A stretch of DNA of 64,000 nucleotides, from positions 126,501 through 190,500 of the forward strand of contig LR746275.1 of the NCBI GenBank assembly GCA_902729315.2. Reading direction: 5' to 3'. Positions within the stretch are counted from its first letter, which is position 1, and every line of letters begins with the position of its first letter. Positions 22,450 through 35,261 of the stretch are shown here, one piece after another. A model generated the notes under the pieces. It worked only from the letters and a program-made list of their open reading frames with translations, searched no databases and was not told the DNA's origin. A program made the position numbers and the translations under genes. The DNA comes from Spirodela intermedia. Its lineage: Eukaryota > Streptophyta > Magnoliopsida > Alismatales > Araceae.

Positions 22450-25400
22450 ATGTCTTCCGTCATTGGCGTCTCCTCCCTGTACTTGACCGCCCCCGCCGCT
22501 AAGCCCCTGCTCAAGGTGGCGGCAACCGCGGCGCCTTCTTCCTGCTTCTGTTCCCCGAGGAGCGGCCCGCGGAGCCGGGAGCTTGCTATCTCTGCAGTCG
22601 CTACTACTACCCCTACCTCCGTCCTCAGTGAGGAGGCCTTCAAGGGGTTCGAGGGGCGCCCCTTCACAGAGTCTCCACTCGAGGAGCATCTGGAGGACGT
22701 AGATGAGGAGGTGTTTGACGAAGAAGACGGGGAGGTGGTCTTTGGCTCCGAGAGAGACAGCGTCGACGGTGACGAGCTCGCAGTTTCCAACTTGGGGCTG
22801 CCGCAGAGGCTGGTGAATTCCCTCACGAAGCGGGGAATCACCCGCCTCTTCCCCATTCAGGTTTAGACGTTGTCTCCTCTTTTGTACCATGAATCTCTCG
22901 CCTCCTAGCTTCATTACGCCCATCAACAGACAATTTCCTTCGTGACAAGACCTGATATGCTCTGCTACATGGTTTCATCCTTTCCTATCAATTACAAGTG
23001 TAGAGCTTTTTCGTCGCATCCGCAGAAACTTTTCCGCATGTTCTGGCGTTGATTTTTTGTCTCAAAGTTGAGGGTTTTTTTCAGTCCTTGCCCAAAATAT
23101 CCTACATACATTCTTGTCTCTGTAGCATGCTTAAAATATACTTTGCACAGAATTAGACGTTGAATTTTTCATGCTTCAAAAAATCCTTATCGTACCCTCC
23201 TTATTATCGGTATCTTGGCTTCATCATGCTGTTTGCAAAGCCACCGCTAAAGGCTAGTATTGGAAAAGTATATTTCTCTTATGGGCCTGTTATGCAATCG
23301 CGTTGTGGGACTGTGATGCTGTTATTTTTTCATCGACTGTTATCATGTCTCCTTGTCTTATCTGGAAATATTTTTCACGTCCAGTCAGGATTCTTGTTCG
23401 CACCTCTGTCTGTATATCCATCTATTACAGAGAGTTTTGAAGGCCATTTTTTTTATTATTTCCTGAATCCGTTGATAAGAATTGGTTATCGTTGCTCTAC
23501 CAATCATTGCAGCCTGCCCAATCAGTAATAATCGTTCACCATACAGCGTTCATCTGGTAGCATTATTCTCCTCTCTTTCTTCGTTGTCGTTTATTAACTT
23601 GAGCTTGGTGTTATTTCCTGGGGTGCTTTTATTCGTTGGGAGCATCTCCCCCTTGTCCTGTTGCATCCATCAGCTGTTCTTGACACGATGTATCTTGCTC
23701 TGCAGAGGGCTGTGCTTTTACCCGCTCTGGAGGGTCGAGATATCATCGCTCGGGCAAAGACTGGAACGGGCAAGACTCTGGCCTTTGGAATTCCGATCAT
23801 CAAGAAGCTCACTGAGGCTGATGAAGAGAGAATTATGACGAGGTAGTCCTGCACCCAGAGTGTGAAAGAACTTTGATCAGCCCTTCCTGCTTGCCCTTGA
23901 GTTTTATTTTTTTTAATTTCTCTCTGTAGACAGACAGGGCGGCTTCCTCGTGTGCTGGTGCTAGCACCCACCAGAGAGTTGGCCAAGCAAGTAGAAAAGG
24001 AAATCAAAGAATCGGCTCCCTATCTTAGCACTGTCTGTGTCTACGGAGGGGTTTCTTACAATCTCCAGAAGAATGCAATAACTCGTGGGGTTGACGTGGT
24101 GGTGGGAACTCCTGGGCGCATTATTGACCTCGTAAACAGTTCTAGCCTCAAGCTGAGCGAAGTTCAATTTTTGGTTCTTGATGAAGCCGACCAGATGCTT
24201 GCTGTTGGGTTTGAAGAGGATGTTGAAGTCATATTGGATAGGCTCCCAAGGGAACGCCAGAGTATGCTTTTCTCAGCAACAATGCCAGGATGGGTTAAGA
24301 AGTTGTCAAGGAAGCACCTGGATAATCCTCTGACGATTGATCTGGTATGTATTATTTTCGTGCTATCTGCCTCTGATCGGGGAATTGGAATTAGGAGATG
24401 TGAATTGCAACATTTTCATGCGATTCCATATTTTTCCTTTTTTTTCCGGCTACACTGTTGTTTCATCCTGTTTTTTTTCTTTTTGTGGGGTAGTACAGGT
24501 GGGTGATGATGAAGAAAAGCTTGCAGAAGGCATCAGGCTTTATGCAGTGCCGGCTACAGCATCAAAGCGTGTCATTCTCAGTGATCTTATTACGGTATAC
24601 GATAAAATCATCTTTTCGATTTTACCAAGAATTAAATATAGCTCAGTTCTCATCCCGCGGAATTCTTCCCTGTGGTGCTATCATTCCTCAGTATATTTTA
24701 TATTTTATGGCTGCTATAATGTGATATCTGCTCTTCCATGAAGAAACTTGGATACAACTTCAGAGTGTTAGTTGTTAAATTACTGTTGTGATGTCTGCAG
24801 GTCTATTCAAAAGGTGGGAAGACCATTGTTTTCACACAGACAAAGAGAGATGCCGATGAAGTGTCAACAGCTTTGTCCAGTAGTATTGCTTCTGAAGCAT
24901 TGCATGGGGACATATCTCAACATCAGCGTGAGAGAACCCTGAATGGCTTCCGTCAAGGGAAGTTCACGGTCCTCGTCGCAACTGATGTTGCTGCTCGTGG
25001 ACTCGACATCCCTAATGTTGATCTGGTGAGTATTTTGGGAACGCTTTGTTTCATTTTTTTTATTTAATTATAAAATAGCGCCAGTTGAAAGGCTTAAATC
25101 ACCATTTGATACCATCAAAGGAATTTTTCATCCATCACTACTTTGGAGAGTAAAGGGGTGGCTAGTATCTTGCGCTGCCCCACACCTGAACGTTTTCTTG
25201 CCTATAATTCAATGCGTTCGTTTGCGGAAATGACGCATCAGTGTGAATCCGGTGAGGCTGACCAAAAATAAGTCAGATTCATTCGACATATATGATATAA
25301 GGCCTGGCAGTGATGGTGGTGATGGTGATAATAATGGTGGATCCACTCATTCCATTTTCATTCTCCCTAAATTCTTCTTGTTGGGTAATGAAAGGAAATC

Positions 25401-28102
25401 AATGGCCCACTTCTTCTACAGGCCACAAGATGCCTCGGGTTTAGGGTTTAGGTGTTTAGCATGTTTCTCTTTGATTCAAAAATATTGTGTTACGTAACAT
25501 CTTCCTTTTTACGGTTACAAAACATCTGGTTAGTAGTTTTATCGTATGATATACCTGCTGGCTCTCCCCTATAGCTCAGCTTTCTCCTTACTGATTGTGT
25601 CATGTAAATATTCGACTGTTATGAATGCTCATTGCTCATGGAGTTTTGATTACCTTTGTTTCCCCGCTCTCTAACTATAATCCAGATTATTCACTATGAG
25701 CTACCAAACGATCCGGAGACATTTGTTCATCGGTCTGGCCGAACAGGGCGTGCTGGCAAGGAAGGAACTGCCATTCTTATGTTCACTGGAAGCCAGAGGC
25801 GAACAATCAAATCTCTGGAGCGTGATGTAGGATGCCGATTCGAGTTCATCAGCCCACCATCTGTGCCGGAGGTTCTGGAATCGTCATCAGAGCAGGTTGT
25901 CGCTACTTTGCGGGGCGTACACCAAGAATCAGTGCGATTCTTCCTCCCATCTGCGGAAAAAATGATGCAAGAAAGAGGCCCAGAAGCCCTTGCTGCGGCA
26001 TTAGCTCATTTAAGCGGTTTTTCTCAACCTCCTTCATCACGTTCCATTGTCAGCCACGAGCAGGTGAGTTCCTGCTCCTTCTTTCTTAAGAAGCCCTACT
26101 TATTTTTTCTGGACCCCGAAATAAAGCTGCTGAACTTTCAGTAGCTTCATATCGAAATGGAAAGCAACATTCTTTGTTACTTCCCATGTAAATGGATTTT
26201 CTGGTGTACAGCCACTTAAACTCGCTTTTTTCCTTCCAAATTATTGATCATTTAAACGTCAACGATCCGTGGCATATGGTGTATGTGCTTGGCGGACTAT
26301 ATGTTATGTGAGACCACTATGTAGGTTATGGTTGATGATTGCACCTGTAGAATAAGAACAATACACAGCCATCCTTTCTTGAACAATCTTCATGAATATT
26401 TCACCAGAGATTCTATTGTGCTGTTCACAGGGATGGGTGACATTGCAGCTGACGCGCGATCCTGATTATTCGAGAGGATACCTGTCGCCAAGATCTGTCA
26501 CTGGTTTCCTCTCTGACGTCTACCCTCCAGCTGCCGACGAGGTTGGAAAGATTTACATGATTGCTGGTGATAAGGTGCGTGCATACTACTATTCATTTGA
26601 AATTCGATGGTGGCAGAACTCTCCTCCATTTCTTGATTAAGAAAATAATTAAGAAAAAGGAAAATTCATACCTTTTATTTGATGAATATTGGCCACAGAT
26701 TTATTTTCTGTATGCTTTCATTAATAATTGGTCGATGCCATGCATATGAAGGTAAAATAAAACATTATCTAAAATGTGGATCCCATGTGGATCCCATTTG
26801 AATGAAATAATTCTGGACTGCACTTAGCTGAGGTTCTTAGCGGCGAGAATTTGGCAGATGCATGATCAGTGGGTTGACCGATGCAGCCGCTAGAAGCAGC
26901 TACTAGAAGCAGCTGCTGGGGTTTCCCTTCTCATTACTTGGTTTTCTAGTTTTCTTGGAATTTCCCTTCACGAATTTGGGCAGCGGACCGACTACAGCCG
27001 TTCAAGCCCAACTGTATGGTTGACTTAGAAACTGGTTGCTTGTCCAGGTCCAAGGAGCTGTCTTTGACTTGCCTGAGGAGATTGCGAGGGAGCTGCTTTC
27101 AAGGCAGGTGCCACCCGGGAACACTTTATCGAAGATAACAAAGGTGAGTTCTTCATCCCATGATTCATCTCCCCCTCTCAAATGTCTCTGCTGACATCAC
27201 AGAGTGTTCATTTTAAGTAAACTGTCCACAAATTTTGGAACTTTCTGTGACATTTTGGAGCTTTCCTCCCCCCACCGCGCCTCTGTAGCTGCCTGCATTG
27301 GAGGATGACGGCCCTCGAGGAGACAATTACGGCAAATTCTCAAACCGCGAGGGTGGTGGCCGGAGAGGTTCAAGGGGGAGATCCTCGAGGGGTTCGGGGG
27401 GCTGGGGGGGCAGCCGTGGCTCCGGCGAGGAAGACAGCTTTCGCCATGGCGGCCGCAGCTTCAAATCTGATGACAGCTGGACATGGAGCTCCTCCAAGCA
27501 TGGCAGAGATGACCGGCCGGTAGACGGAAGGCGGCCCAACAGCGGGTTGGGGTCCTCAGGAAGTAGAGACAGGTATTTACTTGCACTTGTCAGATATAAT
27601 GGCACATTGTGTGGAACCTGTTTAAGTCTCCTGGTAATGTTTGACTTTCATTTATTCTTGCAAAACTCTCTTCGCTGAAGTCAAGGCATCATCTTAAAGG
27701 GGTCAGAATCTGGTCAAAATCCTTCCTACGGATCGTAGATGAGATGAAGCTTTTTTCTTTTTTCTTTCCTGAACTTTTTCACCTCAATGCCCGTTTAGTC
27801 CCTTCATTCATTCCTTGGAAAACCCATCTGTCATAAATTTTACTTTTTTCTTACAAATTTCATCCGGTAAGGTCAACGCATCTTCCTAAAAATGGTTTGG
27901 ACCACGTTTGATTCTCTGGTTCTCTAATCGTTGATTCATCTCTGGTTCTCTAATCGTTGATTCATCTTATAGACTGTTCAAACTGTCTCTAATTGTTGCT
28001 GCTGCCGCCGCCGCTGCCGGCAATCTTGACAGGCCCTTCAGTGGCGCCGCTAGGGGCGGGAGAGGTAGCTATGGCCTCCGGCTGCCGGTGAAGCAAGGAT
28101 GA
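22450..28102 (+). CDS. RH3: chloroplast DEAD-box RNA helicase RH3
   Basis: ATP-dependent RNA helicase for plastid group II intron splicing and 50S ribosome assembly. Ten exons: 22450-22860, 23706-23842, 23930-24344, 24499-24594, 24801-25025, 25686-26063, 26431-26574, 27048-27143, 27289-27572, 28033-28102. The total of 2256 nt gives 751 residues, close to Arabidopsis RH3 (748). The Ser/Ala-rich first ~50 residues are a transit peptide, followed by an acidic stretch. Helicase motifs in order: Q motif with [14 protein letters not shown], Ia PTRELA, Ib [53 protein letters not shown] domain follows ([20 protein letters not shown]). The C-terminus is RGG/SRG-rich (exon 9), typical for RNA annealing. 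All introns are GT-AG and phases agree. Confidence 0.97.
27914..27965 (+). repeat. 26-bp direct duplication in the last RH3 intron
   Basis: The segment beginning CTCTGGTTCTCTAATCG occurs twice back to back at 27914 and 27940 with no mismatch. Confidence 0.9.
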
Positions 28103-28945
28103 CCGCCGCACCTGCTCTCTGCAGATGTTCCAGCTTCCCGAATGGCAGCGGATTCCTGCGCACGAGAGGATATCAGGGCGGAGGGACCATGGCCGGAGAA
28201 GAGAGTTCCTCCCTCCTTCCCCCAGTGGCGGCAGGTCTCTGAGACTTCCGCTCAGACCTGCCGGAGTTCGGTGAGACGATGACGGTGGCGGAAGACGGAC
28301 CAGGCGAAGGTTTCAACAAGGGTTCTCCGCCGGATTGGGCCCTCCCAGAGGAGCGGCGGCGGCGGTGGCGGTGGCGGTGATCACCTGGACTTCTTCGTCC
28401 CCCCTCTGCCTACGTTTACGGCAATCTTTATTATATTGTACGCTTCTTCCACAAGGATTCTTCAAGCTCCTCAGACTGTGTGCCGGGACGATCAGGCCTC
28501 TTAGCCAGCTTTGAATACTCTGTCTATCAATATAAATACATACTGAGTATGAACAGCCCAATCGGTAGGAGCTGGCTGACTGTAAAAGGGTTTGACCCGC
28601 CGTTACCAACCCACTTGCCTGGCCGGGTCAGGCCCCCAAGTCAACGCTTGTTTCAGGGCCCGGCCCGTTACGCGTAAATTCGTGTGCTGTATATATAAAT
28701 AAGTGATTGATATAATTAAAAATGGAAGAAGATTTTTCAAGATGCTTGAAATAACACATGCCGTCATCCGTTCATCCGGTTCACCCTCGGCGCCACCACG
28801 CGGTCGACGGTCGCAGAGCCGCTCGCCACCAACCGACGACGCTGTGCCGCCGTCACGCTGGCGCAAGCAACCGTAGTAGTTGCCGGCGAGAAAGAGAGAT
28901 AGAAAGAGAGAGAGAGAGAGAGAAAGAGAGCAAGGAGGGAGACAG

Positions 28946-28976
<31 letters not shown>

Positions 28977-29098
28977 GGTCAAAAAATATCTTCTTCTTCT
29001 CCGTCGCCTTAGACAGCCGGAGAGAGAGTTGGTCGAAAATTACATGAAATTGGGAGGTTGGGGGTGATTGAGACCCCGTTTTGACGTCATCATGACGT
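28103..29098. other. convergent intergenic region between RH3 and arogenate dehydratase
   Basis: It holds the 3' UTR of RH3 from the left and of the dehydratase from the right. A long (GA)n tract sits at 28887-28973, partly interrupted. No additional gene is supported. Confidence 0.5.
28887..28973 (+). repeat. (GA)n microsatellite, compound
   Basis: GA and GAAA units over about 85 bases, broken by CAAGGAGGGAGACAGG. Confidence 0.9.
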
Positions 29099-30366
29099 TT
29101 AGATGGCGTAGGCGCCGACGACGCGCACGAAGCAGCAGATCTCAGTCAACTGGTTCACGATGGCGTCTAGGGCCGAGTCGAGCCGGGTCGAACCGGCGGC
29201 GGCGGCGGCGGCGGACTCGACGTCCAGAATGAAGACGTAGTCGTAGCTCCCGACAGGGCCACCGGGCCGGTCCACGACTCGGACCGGGTTCGACCGGTTG
29301 GGTCGGTGGTCAACCCGGGTCACCGACAGCCCCCGGCTCTCGAAGGCCCAGATCGCCCTGTACAGCTCCGACGGACCCCTCTCCAGCGCGAACGCCACAG
29401 TCGCCTTCTTCCTCCCTCCGCCGGCGGCGAGGTGGCCGTGCTGCCGAGACGACGCCAGCGGCCGGAGCTTGAGCTGGAGGAAGCGGGTGAAGTTACCTCC
29501 GGCCGCGGAGCCGGGGGAGCCCTCCTGGAGGTTCTCCTCCACCATCGCCAACCCAAACTCCTCCGCCGCCGCGCGGCTCCCTATCACCGCCGTTCCAGCG
29601 GGCAGCCGGCCGTCAGCGAGGGCGCGGGCGGCGGCGGCGGCGCTGGGCACCTCCTCCGTCTCCACGCCGAGGGCGGCGAGGCGGGCGGCGCAGTGGGCGA
29701 GCGCCTGCGGGTGGCTGGCCACGCGGCGCACGGCGGCGGCGGCGCCGGCGGCGGAGGGGAGCACGAGGAGGCAGTGGTTCACTGGCAGGACGAGCTCGCC
29801 GGCGATCTCGACGAGCGGGTGGCGGAGGAGGAGGTCGAAGTTGCGGTGGACGGGTCCGTCGAGGGAGTTCTCGGCGGGGACTACGGCGCGGTCGGCGGCG
29901 CCGCTCTCCAGAGCTGCGAAGGTGTCCTCCATCTGGGCGCCGCACGGGAAGGCGGAGAAGGCCCCCGGGAAGCCGGAGAAGGTCGCCATCGCCGCCTCCT
30001 GGCAGTAGGACCCGCGGTCGCCCTGGTACGCCACCCGCAGCGGCCGCCCAGAAGAGGGGTCGAGCAGCGCAGCGGCGCCGCCGTCGCCGCCGGCGGTGGT
30101 GGCGGAGAAGAGACGCTCGAGGCCGGCGACGGCCAGGTCGAGGCCCAGGCGGAAGGCAAGCTCCTCGGCGCTCCTGAGTGGGGAGGCGGTGGCAGGCTTG
30201 GTGGTGGTGGTCTTCGTCTTCTCAGGCGTCTTCGGGCTCGCTGTGGCTCCGACTGGGCTCTTCCTCCTCTGGGGGCCGCATCTAATCTGGCAGGAGCAAG
30301 ACGACGACGAAGCGGCGGGACCGTCCACGGCCGCGCCCCCGGGGAAGAGAGTAGGCATACTTAGCG

Positions 30367-30399
<33 letters not shown>

Positions 30400-30400
30400 T
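29099..30400 (-). CDS. ADT: arogenate/prephenate dehydratase with ACT domain, plastid
   Basis: Converts arogenate (or prephenate) to phenylalanine (or phenylpyruvate) in the plastid. Single exon, 433 residues. A run of alanines from (GCC)n opens a plastid transit peptide of about 75 residues. The dehydratase domain starts at LRVAYQGDRGSYCQEAA (about 121-137) and includes VVPAENSLDGPVHRNFDLLL, TAVIGSRAAAEEFGL and the catalytic GNFTRFLQL (about 303-310). The ACT domain follows (about 333-430), but its phenylalanine-binding motifs differ from the common form: the usual GxLFKxLxxF appears as GPSELYRAIWAF and ESRP as DHRP. Whether feedback inhibition is altered cannot be judged from sequence. A TATA box lies at 30584-30578. 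Confidence 0.93.
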
Positions 30401-30402
30401 GC
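30360..30402 (-). repeat. (GCC)n trinucleotide repeat coding polyalanine
   Basis: About nine GCC codons directly follow the start codon of the dehydratase gene, making the N-terminal alanine run. Confidence 0.85.
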
Positions 30403-30577
30403 GTCTCCACCGCGACCAGGTACCCGAAGATCGCTCCTTTTCCCTGCTCCGACGAACCCTTTTTTACTTTTTGTTTCCTTTTCTGGCTGGATATCTACAG
30501 GGGGTGAGGGGTGGGGGGTGGGTGGAGAGAGATCGCACCGAAGGAGATCCCTGAGGAAGAAGGAAGACGGCGGAGGG

Positions 30578-30584
30578 ATTTATA
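30578..30584 (-). promoter_or_regulatory. TATA box of the arogenate dehydratase gene
   Basis: TATAAAT on the minus strand, 178 bases upstream of the start codon, in otherwise GC-rich DNA. Confidence 0.55.
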
Positions 30585-30599
30585 GCAGCACGAGGTCCG

Positions 30600-31400
30600 C
30601 CAGGAAGCGGCCGCGAAGGAGACGTCGGTAGGTGAGCCCCGGGCTTTTCCGTAAAGAGCCGCCCAGGACGAACCCAGTTGGAGACAACCGGCCCATCTAC
30701 CCCTCTCTCTCTCTTCCCCCCCTTGAGAACGCACGTGGGCGGACTTGGTCCTTTCTCTCTCTCCTTCCCGATGTGGACGAGCCGCCCGCTGACTGTAGAG
30801 AGAGAGAATGAGAGAGCAAGAGAGCAGTTGACTTACGTAGACTGAGCAAGTAATTTTTCTTTGGTGGGCGATGATTTCCTGGAGGCTTCTCCGCCACCGA
30901 ACGTAAATGGAGCTACGCGCTCCCGACTACTCCCTCTCTCTCTCTCTCTCTCTTTCGGAGAAATAAAACCATTTCGGCGGTAGATTTTGCGGGAAAGTCC
31001 GAGAGCGAGAGAGGGAGCAGACAGCTGTCTGAAGAACTGTCGAGCAGCGATGGGACGAGGTTCGGCAACGTCTCGGGCGTTGTCTCCACTGGTTTCCTCA
31101 CTCTCTCTCTCTCTCTAACCCGTCCATGGAGGCGGAGGAGCCAGCAAGAGGGAGACGTGGTAGCGGCTCCATCACCATGTCCAGACCAAGAGAATAATGG
31201 CGGGGCCAACCACAAGAGAATAATGGAGGACACGTTCTTTTGGAACTGCTTCTTCCCTGAGCATGGCCACGGCATCATCGCAGGAATAAAAGTAAAGCTT
31301 CTGTGGTTTCTGAGGTTTTCAGCTCCCGGCGGCGTCGAGGAGCTCTGTTTGTACATCACTTTTTATTCATTCACGGATGGGTTCAACCATTGCAGAGCCG
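30600..31400. other. intergenic; CT-rich leader and 3' flank
   Basis: Contains the promoter region of the dehydratase gene with short CT/GA runs (30700-30720, 30935-30955, 31100-31118), then the 3' flank of the coiled-coil gene ending at 31401. Open frames here have no family resemblance. Confidence 0.4.
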
Positions 31401-34400
31401 TTACGCCGATCGGGCTTCCGCTGGCAGCTCCGCCGCGGCCACCGGAGCCGGCTCGTGGCGCCCGCCGTGCGCCCCGCCCAGGTAGGAGAAGGCCATCAGA
31501 GAAGCCCCCACGGCGATCGACAGCCCAACGCAGCCCACCACCCAGCGCCGCCTCACCTTCCTCCTCTGCCGCTGCCGGCGGGCGAGCTCTGCAGCGCCGC
31601 CAGGGGCGATGAAATGGGCAAGCAAAATATTAAACAGGCTTTTCAAATGGAAGAGACTTGGGGGGAACTATGAATGAACTCGAGGAGATCAAAATTCATA
31701 CCGATGGCTTCTTGATTCCTCTGCGACATCTCCTGGTTGACGGCCTCGTAATATTGGAGCCGATCTCGCAGCCGGGCAATCTCATGGTTCTTCACCTCGA
31801 TGACCGCCTCGGCGGCAGCCTCGGCTTCGGCCCCGGCCAAGCCCCTCTCCAGAGCTTCGGACACCATCCTTGTGACGATCACCTCTTGGCAGAACTGGGC
31901 GGCCGAGCTCGCATCCCAGAGGGGGTCCTTGCCCCCAGGCCTAGAGAGAGAAAATGTGACGGCGCTCACCGGGGAGAGTTGCTCGGCCATCCTCTGTAAG
32001 ATGTTCTGCAGGTGTTCCAGAGCGTCCTCCGCCTTCTTCCTCCTGTCCATCTCCTCGAATAGATCGAGTCTGATGGAGCGAAGATCGGCCTCGATGCTCG
32101 CCCGGAAAGAAGGCGATGCCCGTGAAACAGAACCATCGGAGAAGAAATCTGCAAACGACCAACACCAGATCAATCAACATATCGGCAGAGATGAGTTAAG
32201 AGGAGCACAAAGTCCTATAGTCCTTCCCCCACAGCATCAACTTGAATGGTGCGGAAGGTTTCTAAAGAATTTCAGATGCGCATGGCCCATTAGAGCAAAC
32301 AGAAGAGTAAAGTGGTCGGGGGGGAAGCAAACAGTTGCTGCCATAGAAATCGAACTAATGAAGGTATAAGGAAAGCAGAAAATGCATCCAAGGCAACAAA
32401 GGGGAGCCATAGATGATGAAACGCATAGCAGGCAAGAGAGCCCCAGAAAAAGCAACTTTGATGGCTGCAGTGAATGCACATGATAATAGACCATTGCCCG
32501 TCTGAGTGAAAGCACTTATCAGTGAAAGTAAGATTAATCGGCTAATTATGGACAACTCTTTGCACAATCCTTTTGACGCCTTAATAACGAAACCTTCATT
32601 CAAAGGATTCCAAGGAAAAGGAATAAGATTCAAAGGGGGTGGCAGCAACAAGGGGACGTGATCTTCTTATTCATTTTGTTGGTGCCGTAGACAGGTCACT
32701 CAATTCAAGGTATAAAATTTGACAAAATGCAGAATTTCTTCTGTTTCAGATCGGATATCGCTCAAAAATTTCTCACTCTATGGTCATAACACCGATAAAG
32801 TAATCATTTAGAATGAGAAATAGTGTCAGACAACATATCTAAAGAAAAGGGCTGAACATTGAAATTTGTTAGCAGTGCAGATCCTCCTAGTTTCAATCAA
32901 ATATCTGCTCGGGCTGCTCCGAGATGACCCTTACCTATGACTATTCTGAAATAAGTTGACAAAGAAATTTTAAAAGGAAGAGTTTAAAAAGTGGGAAACA
33001 AAAATATAAGCTAGGCGTATTTGAAACTTGACCAAGACAGTGATTTCTTCTCTGACTTTTACTCTGCTCCGGAATCCCAAAATCAACAAAACGATGAAAA
33101 CCATGAAAACCGTTTTTATGGAAAATATAAAAGATGGAACATAGACTGAAAAAACTGGGCATTATCACTAAAGGATTCCTGGCAGAATGGCTGTCGAGTT
33201 CGGGATAGGAGGAACATTCATTGGCAATAATTTAAGATACAAATGGAGCAATACCCAAATATGGCGGAAGACCAAGACAATGAAACTCTTAGCCAACCAA
33301 CTAGTCATCTAGGAAACAATGTGAGGTGCCCAGGTGAAAACTGGTCTCTTTTTGCTTTCAGAAGATGCCTTTAAAGCGGTGCAGTACAAGAACATCAAAG
33401 GAAACCACCCACCCCCTTAATACTTTTGTTCAGACATACAACGTTGGAGTTCTAGAGGGATCTGGTGCTTTTCAACCATGAAATTTTTGATCTGTAAGAC
33501 ATCTGTATATATATACATAGCTGGTAAGTTCCCTGCAGTCGAAATGCTGGTTTTGGAGTCCATCCCACAAGACCGTTGAGCCAGATTTATGTGTGAGCAT
33601 TAACCTATGTCAATGCTTAAATCCATCAAACAAGTGACCCAGGCAATAAACTTTTTGCCTAAAAGTACCCAATGCCTTGGGCGTCTTATGGCCCTTCTTC
33701 GCCTGTGGCATCTTGGTCCAATCTTACTGACTTTGTGGTGAATAGTCTTACACTTGACTACAATCATGATGAGCTAATAAAAAAGGGCGAAAAAATCTTT
33801 CTCCTGAGTGCACAAACAAAACAAAATTACCTTTTTTCCTACTCTGCCACAAAGTGAGAAACTTCGAATGCAGTTATTCACACGCAAAACAGTATGCAAT
33901 CCATAAAGAATCCCTTACGTCTGCGTTAAAATGCTTATGAAATTCAGATAACGTAAGCGTTTCTACCCGTGGAGAATAGAGAAGGTTATTTGCGCCAAGA
34001 ACTAGAGTCTGCCGACGGGGAGAATAGAAAATATTTCTAAAGTGGGCCAAAGATTTCCGAACTAGAGGATATCTCCCAAGCGCTTCGCATAACCTCAATA
34101 CTTTGTTTGAACACAAATCGGAGGCGTACATGAGAGGGGGCAGCTGTCTAGTTCGGACCGGGTATGCAGGTAGTAAATGAGAACGAGAGAATGAGGAAAA
34201 TACACAAACATTTCTTCAAAGAAAAAGCAATTTGCCGAAGAAAATGAAAGACATGGGCACGGTAAAGGAACATCAATTGGCTGTGGAACTGATGGGGGAG
34301 GCAAATAACGAGACAGAGGAAAGAAGAAAATAGGATGAGAAAGAAGACCTTCATTGGCATCATAGAACTCGCTGAGACTGGCGAGCGGAGTGTGGCACCT

Positions 34401-35261
34401 CCCAGAGCCACTACGGAGGACGCTACCTCCGTCTTCTGTGTCGCTGCTGCTCACTGTGCTCATCAGCTCCCGTGGATCAAAGAAATTATCATCCATGTCA
34501 TCGTCTATGCTCGCGTCAGGACATTCTTTCTCAGACAGCCCACCAGAATGAGACCGGAGATCCGAAGAATTGTTCTCGTCCTCCACCTTCCTCAGGCCTT
34601 CCTCATCCTCCTGTTCGTCCGAGCGACCTCCATGGGTTCCATTCGTCAATTCTCTGACAGTAACTTCCATGGTGGAATTAGGAGCTTTCGTCGCAGAGTC
34701 GGACCCTTCGAGATGGATAGGGGGAAACGCACCCCCCTTATCATTGCTTGTTGAAGGAAGGGGAGGCGGCGGGCGAGGCAGATCCCGGCGCTTGTGATTG
34801 ACAACATATGGCGATGGCGAGGAGACGGAAGTGAGGGAGGAGGAGGAGATCCCACCGGTGGGAACAATCAGCGTCGGCTCTGGCGTCGCGTAGAGCTTGG
34901 GGGAGATGTAATATCCGTTTGCCGTGGACTTTGCCCTAGATCCAGCAGCCTGCGCGGGGTCATCGTTCCGATCAGCTGCGACGGAAACCTCGGATTCGTC
35001 CCGCGGCCGCCTGGAGAGGAAGATGGGCTGCTGCTCGCGGCGAACCCCGGGTTGGTGGCGGTGGTGCTCCTTCAGCGAGGAGGAGGCAGCGGAGGAGCCT
35101 CCACGGGCTCCGCGGAGTCGGCTATGGTCCTCCTTCAACGAGTGGGGTCGTGATGGAGGAGGATTGCCGATGCCGTGCCCTCCTCTGTTGTGCTGGGAGC
35201 CGGAGGAAGAGGAACCCGGCTCCAGGAGGGTTTCCAGAGCAATGGCCGTGACGGTCGGCAT
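31401..35261 (-). CDS. plant coiled-coil protein with C-terminal membrane helix, unknown function
   Basis: 515 residues from exons 35261-34349, 32148-31702 and 31588-31401 (1548 nt; phases 1 and 1 agree). The N-terminus MPTVTAIALETLLEPG and the blocks YYISPKLYATPEPT and SPSPYVVNHKRRD are a conserved signature of an uncharacterised land-plant family. Residues about 200-300 are acidic, with DDNFFDPRE. Exon 2 is helical and charged (ADLRSIRLDLFEEMDRRKK, then EHLQNILQRMAEQL), probably a coiled coil. Exon 3 has a basic block RRQRQRRKVRRR before one hydrophobic helix (about 469-490), followed by a short tail. This looks like a tail- or C-terminally anchored endomembrane or organelle-envelope protein, which is inference. 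The exon 1 donor GTCTTC is weak. No catalytic motif is visible. Confidence 0.85.
32149..34348 (-). other. 2.2-kb intron of the coiled-coil gene
   Basis: AT-rich sequence between the two main exons. I see no nested gene; the open frames are short and unrelated to known families. Confidence 0.6.

Noticed and set aside
29306-30364. 352-codon plus-strand frame
   Set aside because: Antisense shadow of the GC-rich arogenate dehydratase gene; low-complexity Gly/Glu/Ala composition and no domain.
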